DNA of 5,141 bases from Sediminibacterium ginsengisoli (GTDB taxonomy: Bacteria; Bacteroidota; Bacteroidia; Chitinophagales; Chitinophagaceae). This document shows positions 1-5,116 of this stretch, piece by piece. The notes beneath the pieces are model-generated. The model had not been told where the DNA came from. It ran no database searches and worked only from the letters and a program-made list of their open reading frames with translations. The stretch is from positions 1-5,141 of the forward strand of contig CALPSK010000084.1 of NCBI GenBank assembly GCA_943326215.1, read 5' to 3'. A program made the translations under genes and the position numbers. The stretch's first letter is position 1. Each line of letters opens with the position of its first letter.

Positions 1-86
1 CCTATAAAGTCATTACCTAATCTCAAAGCCTCTTCACGGCTATAAGAGATGATTTCCTTAACTTGTGTTGAAAAATTATTATCCAT
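1..86 (-). CDS. clpC: ATP-dependent Clp protease ATP-binding subunit ClpC, N-terminal fragment (runs off the left edge)
   Basis: Reading the minus strand from the ATG at 86-84 gives an open frame to the window edge. It begins MDNNFSTQVKE and continues through SREEALRLGNDFIG. This is the characteristic start of the Clp N-terminal domain of ClpC-type Hsp100 unfoldases, whose family pattern is F(S/T)..V..(I/V)...SREEA..L(G/N)(N/H).(Y/F)IGTEH. The family is a hexameric AAA+ ATPase that unfolds substrates and feeds them to ClpP in the cytoplasm; the N-domain binds substrates and adaptors. Only about 28 residues are visible, so neither AAA+ module nor the M-domain can be checked, and intactness is unknown. 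The gene is divergent from the STAS gene at 182. No Shine-Dalgarno is seen before the ATG, only an AT-rich leader, which is normal for Bacteroidota. Another Clp ATPase such as ClpA or ClpB is less likely, because the SREEALRLG motif fits ClpC best. Confidence 0.85.
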   Translation of the reverse strand, partial: MDNNFSTQVKEIISYSREEALRLGNDFI

Positions 87-129
87 ATATTTATTTCGAG
101 CTGTTACAAGAATAACGAATATTTTTGAC

Positions 130-161
130 CTAAAGTATGTTAAGTATTACTTGTTTATCAA
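130..161 (-). promoter_or_regulatory. Possible clpC promoter (Bacteroidota sigma-ABfr type)
   Basis: On the minus strand, TACTTTAG (137-130) matches 7 of 8 positions of the Bacteroidota -7 box TAnnTTTG. A GTTG (162-159) lies 21 nt upstream as a possible -33 element. The box ends 43 nt before the clpC ATG, leaving a leader of ordinary length. The assignment rests only on consensus matching in a short AT-rich region, so it is tentative. The same 95-bp gap must also hold the promoter of the divergent STAS gene, for which I see no convincing match. Confidence 0.3.
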
Positions 162-181
162 CCATTTATTATTAAGCCAAT

Positions 182-580
182 ATGCAATACAAAACCGAAC
201 TCAAAGAGAAATTTACTGTTCTTACCATTCTCGAGAATAGTCTTAGTTCAAATCTCGTGCCAGAATTAGCCCAAATTATCGCTAAAATTGGTGCCAAATC
301 CCCTAAAAACCTGGTTTTGAACCTTGGCCAAGTGGCCCGTTGGGAGTTGCCGGTGATTGCCCAATTAGCAGATGGCCAGGCCACCTTCTATGAGAATAAT
401 ACCTCATTTGTCATTTGCTGCCTGTCAGATAGCCTTCAAGACACCCTAGATTTGACCGAATATGCCGAAATAATGAATATGACCGCCACTGAATCAGAGG
501 CTTGGGACATAGTCCAAATGGAGGAAATTGAGAGGGAATTGCTAGATAGTGATGATATGGAGTTTTCGAACCAAGATTAG
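182..580 (+). CDS. Small STAS-domain protein (anti-anti-sigma factor-like, phosphoacceptor site not conserved)
   Basis: This encodes a 132-residue soluble protein with no signal peptide or membrane segment. Residues 1-100 look like a STAS fold: an opening beta strand (YKTELKEKFTVLT), a helix around 20-37, a beta strand LVLNL at 44-48, a helix at about 57-70 and a beta strand SFVICCL at 75-81. The tail at 103-128 is acidic (TESEAWDIVQMEEIEREL, then DSDD). STAS proteins such as SpoIIAA and RsbV bind anti-sigma kinases and are switched by phosphorylation of a Ser in the D-S-S/T-G motif after the second strand. Here that stretch reads VARWELPVIAQL (51-62), with no Ser or Thr at the expected place, so classic phospho-switching is unlikely. 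Similar STAS proteins occur in Bacteroidota, usually annotated only as STAS domain-containing. The ATG at 182 is chosen because it starts the first strand directly; no Shine-Dalgarno is seen. GC content is about 44% over 241-580 by my count, higher than neighbouring dnaG. The partner and pathway are unknown. dnaG starts 36 bp downstream on the same strand. Confidence 0.72.
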   Translation: MQYKTELKEKFTVLTILENSLSSNLVPELAQIIAKIGAKSPKNLVLNLGQVARWELPVIAQLADGQATFYENNTSFVICCLSDSLQDTLDLTEYAEIMNMTATESEAWDIVQMEEIERELLDSDDMEFSNQD

Positions 581-616
581 CCCTATTTTCTCTTAAGATT
601 AGTTATTTTCGCCCTC

Positions 617-2545
617 ATGATTACCTCGAATACTATACAACAAATCACCAACCGAATTGACATCATTGATGTAGTGGGTGAATTTGTAAAGTTAAAAAAG
701 AGAGGTACCAACTTTATAGGCAACTGCCCTTTTCACAACGAAAAATCGCCTTCTTTTACCGTTTCCCCTGCCAAAGAAATTTACAAGTGTTTTGGTTGTG
801 GCAAAAGCGGCAATACCATTACTTTTTTAATGGAGCATGAGAAGTATAGCTATGTAGAATCTTTAAGATGGTTAGCAGCTAGGTATAATATTGAAATTGA
901 AGAAACAGAAACCAGCCCTGCTCAAAAATTAGCACAACAAGTTGCAGACAGCTTATATGCAATTAATAATTTTGCGATGGATTTTTTCGCAAAGCAATAC
1001 TGGGAAACAGAGGCCGGTGAATCTATTGCGCAAAGCTATATGCAACATAGAGGTTTTTTAAAACCCATTGTAGAAAAATTTAAGATTGGTTACAACCCTT
1101 CCGATAAAGATAGTTTAGCCAAGGCCTTAATTCAAAATCAATTCAATCCGGAACTTTTTGCCAAAACAGGTTTAGTGGTGGAGCGTAACGGCGAGTGGCA
1201 GGATAATTACAGGGACCGTATTATTTTTCCTATACACAATACCACTGGAAAAATTATTGGATTTGGTGCAAGACAAATTGCAAAAAATGATAAGTCTCCT
1301 AAATACATTAACTCACCCGAGAATGATATTTATGTAAAGAGTAAAATTTTATATGGTTCTTATTTTGCAAGAACTTCTATAGATAAATTAAATGAATGTT
1401 TACTAGTAGAAGGTTATACCGATGTGGTAAGCCTTCACCAAGCAGGTATTGAAAATGTGGTGGCCAGTGGTGGTACTTCTTTAACCATTGACCAGTTAAG
1501 GCTTATCAAAAAATATACGCAGAACTTAACTATTATTTATGATGGTGATGCAGCGGGCGTGAAAGCCGCCTTGCGTGGATTAGATATGGCATTGGAAGAA
1601 GGATTAAATGTGCAACTCGTTTTAATTCCAGATAAAGAAGATCCAGATAGTTATGTAAATAAAGTGGGGCCCGACGCTTTTAGAGAATTTGTACAATCGG
1701 CTAAAAAAGATTTTGTACTCTTTCAATTAGAAGTACAGTTAAAAGAAGTGGGTGGAGATTTGAATAAGAAAAATGCCTTGGTGAATCAAATTGCTGAGAC
1801 CTTAAGTAAAATTAATAAACCAGAGGACTTTACCAAGCTACAAGAATATGTTAGGAAGTGCTCTTCCCTGCTACGTATTGACGAAACAGGCTTAACGCAA
1901 CTGGTCAATAAGTTTAAGCGTGATAAGATAGTTAAAGAAGAAAAGAAAATGTCTTATGATGAGGCGGCTATTCTAATGCCTAGCTTCCCTCAAGGACAAG
2001 AACAACAGCAGGATACCGACTTATTTACAGACAAAGATTTAGCCCACGAGAAAAATTTAGTGAAACTAATTATTGAGTATGGTAATGAACTTACCAAAGA
2101 AAATAAATTAGTAGCGCAGTGGATTTTTGATGAAATAGAAAGCTTCCCTTTAGAAAACGAGGATATGGTGTATTTGATAGAAGCTTATAAAAAATGGTTT
2201 TATGCAGGCAAGCTTCCCAATGGTAAAACACTTCAATACCATGAAGATGAAAAAGTGCAAAAATGGGTGGTGAGTTTATTTGAACCCGACCATGAATTAA
2301 GTACAAGATGGAATGAGAAATTAGGAAAGCCAGAACGCGAAGATGTAAAAGATATTATCAATGAAATTGAAATAGGCCTAATGTACTTTAAACTAAGAAA
2401 GGTAAAAAAGATGATTAGTCAAAATCAAATGGACCTTGAGACTGCTCCTGAAAAAGAACAAATACAATTACTTCAGATACATAAGCATTTAAAAGAAGTA
2501 GAGCGAGAATTAACGCAAGGTATTGGAACGGTAATTATGAAGTAA
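617..2545 (+). CDS. dnaG: DNA primase DnaG
   Basis: DnaG is the replication primase. It synthesises short RNA primers at the fork and is recruited by the replicative helicase DnaB. The 642-residue length is normal for the family. The N-terminal CHC2 zinc ribbon is intact, with C37-x2-H40 and C58-x2-C61 inside the CPFHNEKSPSFTV and KCFGCGKSGNT motifs. The polymerase core follows, with YRDRIIFPI (198-206), GFGAR (215-219) and the basic SPKYINSPE motif (227-235). The TOPRIM metal site is complete: E265 in VEGYTDV, D309 and D311 in DGDAAG, and D342 and D344 in EDPDSY. From about residue 440 a charged linker leads to a less conserved helical C-terminal region (about 470-642), expected to be the helicase-interaction domain. 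The ATG at 617 gives the family's usual N-terminus (IQQITNRIDIIDVV). The gene lies 36 bp after the STAS stop codon and probably shares its transcript. It ends just before a hairpin shared with the convergent gene. Nothing appears truncated or mutated. Confidence 0.97.
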   Translation: MITSNTIQQITNRIDIIDVVGEFVKLKKRGTNFIGNCPFHNEKSPSFTVSPAKEIYKCFGCGKSGNTITFLMEHEKYSYVESLRWLAARYNIEIEETETSPAQKLAQQVADSLYAINNFAMDFFAKQYWETEAGESIAQSYMQHRGFLKPIVEKFKIGYNPSDKDSLAKALIQNQFNPELFAKTGLVVERNGEWQDNYRDRIIFPIHNTTGKIIGFGARQIAKNDKSPKYINSPENDIYVKSKILYGSYFARTSIDKLNECLLVEGYTDVVSLHQAGIENVVASGGTSLTIDQLRLIKKYTQNLTIIYDGDAAGVKAALRGLDMALEEGLNVQLVLIPDKEDPDSYVNKVGPDAFREFVQSAKKDFVLFQLEVQLKEVGGDLNKKNALVNQIAETLSKINKPEDFTKLQEYVRKCSSLLRIDETGLTQLVNKFKRDKIVKEEKKMSYDEAAILMPSFPQGQEQQQDTDLFTDKDLAHEKNLVKLIIEYGNELTKENKLVAQWIFDEIESFPLENEDMVYLIEAYKKWFYAGKLPNGKTLQYHEDEKVQKWVVSLFEPDHELSTRWNEKLGKPEREDVKDIINEIEIGLMYFKLRKVKKMISQNQMDLETAPEKEQIQLLQIHKHLKEVERELTQGIGTVIMK

Positions 2546-2572
2546 AATTTTAAAATAATTACTAAATAACAA

Positions 2573-2594
2573 AAGGCTCCAAACCTGGAGCCTT
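2573..2594. terminator. Bidirectional intrinsic terminator hairpin between dnaG and the convergent gene
   Basis: AAGGCTCC (2573-2580) and GGAGCCTT (2587-2594) form a perfect 8-bp stem around the 6-nt loop AAACCT. It sits 27 nt after the dnaG stop and 24 nt after the stop of the minus-strand gene at 2619, in the gap between two converging genes. On the minus strand the stem is followed by a T-rich run (CCTTTTGTTATTT), a good intrinsic terminator for the 2619-3287 gene. On the plus strand the trailing bases are TTAAAAAT, so termination of dnaG there would rely more on the stem than on a U-tract. Confidence 0.8.
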
Positions 2595-2618
2595 AAAAAT
2601 CATTAGAGTGTAAAATTA

Positions 2619-3287
2619 TTATTTCTCCGAAGGACTATTCTTCCCTGCTAATAATTTTTCTAAAGTTGATTCCAAACGCTTTTGCTTGGTTTCTTCTTTC
2701 TTAGCACCTTGGATCCAACTTAAATATTCTTTTTGATTTAGTATAGATAAAGAAATAAAGAATTCTCTAGCTTCTTCATGGGCGCCAAATAATTTATCTA
2801 ATTCTATCGGAAGGGCAATTAATCTTTTTTCAAAATCGTCCACTTTAATATTGGCAGACTTAAATTCAACAAAGGTTCTGTTTCTATTAGGTATTTGGTC
2901 TAATTTCTTAAAACGCATTGCTGTCCAAACATGGTCTAAAGTAACTTGTCTAACTGCTTCGTAATCATTCTTAGATAAAATTTCCCAGCTTGCGTCTCTG
3001 TTTAAATCAGATACTATTTTAGAAGTCGTTTTTGGATAAGCAATCCATAATTTACTCTCAGGATGTAATGCAGAAAATACCTCTTTTAAGATATTATTTA
3101 ATTGTAATTGATTGATGGCGAAAATAAGCGCAAAATCAATTTTTCTAGTCTTTAATAAGGGAGTCAAGTTCTTGTTGTAAGAAAGCTTAGCAAACTGTTT
3201 CTCTACAGAAGACGGTAGGCCTTGGATCAGTAAATTTTTCTCTTCCTTCAATTGCAATTTCTCTAAAATATTCTGATTACCTGACAT
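2619..3287 (-). CDS. DUF3052-like / YdeI (OmdA) family two-domain protein
   Basis: A 222-residue soluble protein with no signal peptide or transmembrane segment. The C-terminal part (about 170-216) reads AREFFISLSILNQKEYLSWI, then GAKKEETKQKRLESTLEKLLAGK. This closely fits the end of the YdeI/OmpD-associated (OmdA) family: F..LS...++EYL.WI..AK+.ET+..R+...+..L..GK. The N-terminal part (about 17-127) resembles DUF3052-type domains, with LLIQGLPSSVEKQF, the strand IDFALIFAIN, the segment SKLWIAYPKTTSKIVSDLNRD (79-99) and a terminal HVWTAMRFKK. Biochemical function is not established for either domain. The YdeI name comes from reports of bacteriocin or stress protection in enterobacteria, which should not be transferred to this protein. 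The ATG at 3287 precedes a lysine-rich first helix, and no upstream start is obvious. A candidate -7 box lies 23 nt upstream, so the gene may have its own promoter although plsY ends 99 bp upstream on the same strand. The C-terminal family assignment is firmer than the N-terminal one. Confidence 0.72.
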   Translation of the reverse strand: MSGNQNILEKLQLKEEKNLLIQGLPSSVEKQFAKLSYNKNLTPLLKTRKIDFALIFAINQLQLNNILKEVFSALHPESKLWIAYPKTTSKIVSDLNRDASWEILSKNDYEAVRQVTLDHVWTAMRFKKLDQIPNRNRTFVEFKSANIKVDDFEKRLIALPIELDKLFGAHEEAREFFISLSILNQKEYLSWIQGAKKEETKQKRLESTLEKLLAGKNSPSEK

Positions 3288-3310
3288 AGCTTTAAAGTTT
3301 TAAGGGAGGG

Positions 3311-3318
3311 CGAAGTTA
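3311..3318 (-). promoter_or_regulatory. Candidate -7 box for the YdeI-like gene
   Basis: On the minus strand TAACTTCG matches TAnnTTTG at all fixed positions but one. It ends 23 nt before the ATG at 3287, similar to the spacing of the better boxes before plsY and prmA. A TTTG (minus strand, 3346-3343) lies 24 nt upstream, longer than the roughly 19-21 nt usual between the -33 and -7 elements. This is therefore a weak to moderate call. Confidence 0.35.
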
Positions 3319-3330
3319 CGAAATTCTAAT

Positions 3331-3367
3331 TTTTTTGAACTACAAATTCTGTTGAAATTTCAAAAAA
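3331..3367. repeat. AT-rich inverted repeat with a nested 12-bp perfect palindrome
   Basis: TTTTTTGAA (3331-3339) is the reverse complement of TTCAAAAAA (3359-3367), giving a 9-bp stem with a 19-nt loop. The right arm overlaps a perfect 12-bp palindrome, TTGAAATTTCAA (3352-3363). The element occupies much of the 99-bp gap between plsY and the YdeI-like gene and lies upstream of the latter's candidate -7 box. It could be an operator or a weak transcript-end structure. The stem is almost all A/T with only one G-C pair and has no T-tract after it, so it is a poor intrinsic terminator. Chance in AT-rich DNA is a real alternative. Confidence 0.35.
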
Positions 3368-3386
3368 TATGATGTGCAAACCCTAA

Positions 3387-4022
3387 TTAAGGTTTCCTAC
3401 CTCTGTTTTTGAATATAGGCACCTTATTTTCAGTACCCTTGATAAGCCTGGAAATGTTTTTCTGATGAGTCACCACCACCATCATTGCAACTATAATAGC
3501 GAAAAGGCGATAGATAGTCTCCTTTTCATTGAAAATAAAGAGGATCAATACCATAAAAGCTACTCCCGCGAACATGGAGCTTAATGATACGAACCTTGTA
3601 GAAAGCAAAGTGATTAAGAAAACTACTAAGCAAAGTAATGCAACCATAGGTTGAATAGCTAAAGCCATTCCTAATAAAGTAGCTACTCCCTTTCCACCTC
3701 TAAAATTGGCAAAAATGGGTAATATATGTCCAAGGACAGCCGCCATTCCTAGGGCTATCATAAAATTAGTTCTTGCTAGTTCGTTGGTTAAATAAAAAGG
3801 AATAAGAATATATAAGGAAGTTGCAATAACACCCTTGGTAACATCCACCAGCATTACAAAGCTTCCCCATTTAGTACCTAATACCCTAAATGAATTGGTC
3901 GCTCCTGCATTTCCACTTCCATAATCTCTAATGTCAATACCAAAAACAGACTTACTCACCCACACAGCTGTGGGAATAGATCCGATGATATAGGCCAGTA
4001 TAATTAGAATAATCTCTGTCAT
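3387..4022 (-). CDS. plsY: Glycerol-3-phosphate acyltransferase PlsY
   Basis: PlsY is the integral membrane enzyme that transfers an acyl group from acyl-phosphate (made by PlsX) to the sn-1 position of glycerol-3-phosphate. This yields lysophosphatidic acid, the first step of phospholipid synthesis. The protein is 211 residues, the usual length, and strongly hydrophobic, with about five membrane segments (roughly 2-22, 52-77, 86-104, 115-140 and 145-184). The conserved loops are present in order: GSIPTAV (14-20), GSGNAGATN (35-43, motif 1), DVTKG (60-64), GHILPIF with FRGGKGVAT (98-115, motif 2, phosphate-binding) and THQKNISRLIKGTE (185-198, motif 3, the HxxNIxRLxxGxE signature). The tail after 199 is basic (KNRGRKP), consistent with a cytoplasmic end. 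The ATG at 4022 places the first membrane segment immediately at the N-terminus, as in the family. prmA lies upstream with a 75-bp gap that contains a good -7 box, so independent transcription is plausible. All key residues appear intact. Confidence 0.96.
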   Translation of the reverse strand: MTEIILIILAYIIGSIPTAVWVSKSVFGIDIRDYGSGNAGATNSFRVLGTKWGSFVMLVDVTKGVIATSLYILIPFYLTNELARTNFMIALGMAAVLGHILPIFANFRGGKGVATLLGMALAIQPMVALLCLVVFLITLLSTRFVSLSSMFAGVAFMVLILFIFNEKETIYRLFAIIVAMMVVVTHQKNISRLIKGTENKVPIFKNRGRKP

Positions 4023-4042
4023 TATAAAATTTGGTTGGAGGA

Positions 4043-4050
4043 CAAAGATA
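4043..4050 (-). promoter_or_regulatory. plsY promoter -7 box
   Basis: On the minus strand this is TATCTTTG, a perfect match to the Bacteroidota -7 consensus TAnnTTTG. It ends 20 nt before the plsY ATG. No clean TTTG is found at the usual -33 spacing; the nearest sequence is TTAA-rich. An imperfect 15-nt palindrome, GTTAACACTGTGAAC (4073-4087), lies farther upstream, and the prmA stop codon is at 4098-4100. The -7 match and its position make this a reasonable promoter call from sequence alone. Confidence 0.55.
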
Positions 4051-4097
4051 CAACGAAAAAAATTAATGATTTGTTAACACTGTGAACTGAACTTTAA

Positions 4098-4988
4098 TTA
4101 AAACTTAAACAAGATGCTAATCCAGCCATTTAAAGGCCTTGATTTTTGAAATGTCCAACCATTATTAGTGGCTAATTGAATCATATCTGCTTGATCCTCA
4201 ATAAGTAATCCACTCAGCACCAAGGTAGAAGCAGGGCTCGCTAATTGGGTTAATTCAAGCATATTGGCTTCAATAATATGCCTGTTTACATTGGCTATAA
4301 TAATTTCAAATTTTTCTTTTTGATAAGCCGATTCTACTTTTTCTATTCTAACTAATTGACAACCATTGTTTTGTACATTTTCTATAGAATTTTCGATACA
4401 CCAATCGTCGTTATCTACAGCCAATATCGATGACGCCCCAAGCTTTTCGGCAAGTATGGCTAATATACCTGTACCCGTGCCAAAGTCATAAACCGACTTC
4501 CCTTTAAAGTCCATTGATTCCATGAGTTCAATCACTGTGAAAGTAGTGGCATGATGGCCTGTTCCAAAGCTCATTTTGGGTGTAATCTCTATCTCAAAAG
4601 CTACTTTTGGATCAAAATGGGGATGAAAATTAGCTCGAATACCTACAAAATCACCCACCCTTACTGGTTCAAAATTAGATTCCCAAAGGGCGTTCCAATT
4701 TTCTTCTTTAATAACTGATTTTGTGTAAGTTAAACTATACTGTTTGAATATAATATCTAATTCATTATCCAATAAATTAGCCTCAAATTCAGTATTTAAT
4801 ATGAAGGTTTTACAATGCCCTGCACCTTCCCCTAGCTTATTTGACATTTTTACCCCATCATTGATACCTGGACTCGCCTCTTCCTCGTTGAACCCCTCAA
4901 ATCCGAGTGCTGATAACTGAGCTACCAGCATCTCAAACTGGTCCTGATTGTCGAAGTTGAAGGCTATTTGGATGTATTCTTTAGACAT
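4098..4988 (-). CDS. prmA: Ribosomal protein L11 methyltransferase PrmA
   Basis: PrmA is an S-adenosylmethionine-dependent methyltransferase that methylates lysines and the N-terminus of ribosomal protein L11 in the cytoplasm. The protein has 296 residues. The N-terminal substrate-recognition domain (about 1-90) opens with a beta strand, EYIQIAFNF, and contains LSALGFEGFNEEE. A linker carries the conserved W and FEPV residues (NWNALWESNFEPVRVGDF, 97-114). The catalytic domain has FGTGHHATT (141-149), SAM motif I DFGTGTGILAI (168-178), the acidic loop AVDNDDWCIENS (190-201) and IIANVNRHII (230-239) at the usual motif IV position. It ends with LVLSGLL (256-262) and a final strand WISILFKF. Residues about 36-62 form a longer glycine-rich loop than I expect in Bacteroidota homologues. 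The ATG at 4988 gives the expected first strand; no Shine-Dalgarno is seen, but a perfect -7 box lies 29 nt upstream. The active-site motifs are intact. Confidence 0.95.
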   Translation of the reverse strand: MSKEYIQIAFNFDNQDQFEMLVAQLSALGFEGFNEEEASPGINDGVKMSNKLGEGAGHCKTFILNTEFEANLLDNELDIIFKQYSLTYTKSVIKEENWNALWESNFEPVRVGDFVGIRANFHPHFDPKVAFEIEITPKMSFGTGHHATTFTVIELMESMDFKGKSVYDFGTGTGILAILAEKLGASSILAVDNDDWCIENSIENVQNNGCQLVRIEKVESAYQKEKFEIIIANVNRHIIEANMLELTQLASPASTLVLSGLLIEDQADMIQLATNNGWTFQKSRPLNGWISILFKF

Positions 4989-5017
4989 AGTTGTTTTTGG
5001 GGAGCTTTAATTGTTTA

Positions 5018-5025
5018 CAAAGATA
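5018..5025 (-). promoter_or_regulatory. prmA promoter -7 box
   Basis: On the minus strand this reads TATCTTTG, a perfect TAnnTTTG match and identical to the box upstream of plsY. It ends 29 nt before the prmA ATG. A TTG lies 22 nt upstream (minus strand, 5050-5048), a somewhat long but possible -33 spacing. The promoter abuts the inverted-repeat element at 5025-5116, whose left arm falls in the spacer and -33 region. Confidence 0.55.
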
Positions 5026-5116
5026 CCTTACCCAATTGAATAAATCCCAATCCCTCGTCTCACTCTACGCATGCTCGAAAGCTCGACTCGGTATTGAATT
5101 TATTCAATTGTAAGGT
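5025..5116. repeat. 92-bp inverted-repeat element with a GC-rich centre (candidate REP/MITE-like intergenic repeat)
   Basis: The left arm (5026-5045, CCTTAC, then CC, then AATTGAATAAAT) is the reverse complement of the right arm (5098-5115, ATTTATTCAATTGTAAGG) except for a 2-nt CC insertion. An outer A-T pair (5025/5116) adds one more base pair. Pairing can resume further in with CAAT (5048-5051) against ATTG (5093-5096). The interior 5046-5092 is about 57% GC by my count, against mid-30s for the neighbouring genes. It carries four CTCG tetramers (5054, 5074, 5082, 5087) and the palindrome GCATGC (5069-5074). The right arm also closes a local hairpin, ATTGAAT-TT-ATTCAAT (5093-5108). Five Ts follow the right arm on the plus strand, but no plus-strand gene precedes it, so a terminator role in that direction is not supported. 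No coding sequence fits inside. It may be a dispersed palindromic repeat, a structured 5' region or a terminator for an unseen upstream gene. Confidence 0.55.

Noticed and set aside
124..153. TTTG (124-127) followed 20 nt later by TACTTGTT as a possible promoter for the STAS gene
   Set aside because: The spacing is right but the -7 box fits only 6 of 8 positions, a level easily reached by chance in AT-rich DNA.
49..240. Plus-strand open frame of 63 codons overlapping the clpC start and the STAS start
   Set aside because: It overlaps clpC on the opposite strand, crosses the intergenic promoter region and runs into the STAS gene in another frame. Its translation has no recognisable family pattern.
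324..383. Cluster of GGCC sites, including TTGGCCAA and the inverted repeat TGGCCAGGCCA, inside the STAS gene
   Set aside because: They fall in ordinary codons (Gly, Gln, Ala) of a coding region with slightly raised GC, so chance explains them.
172..384. Minus-strand open frame of 70 codons
   Set aside because: It lies antisense within the STAS gene, which has a coherent protein fold pattern; the antisense product resembles nothing known.
604..611. TATTTTCG, a near match to the -7 promoter box just before dnaG
   Set aside because: It ends only 5 nt before the dnaG ATG, which would force a leaderless transcript, and no -33 element lies at a suitable distance.
2091..2306. Minus-strand open frame of 71 codons
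   Set aside because: It lies wholly antisense to the C-terminal part of dnaG and has no family resemblance.
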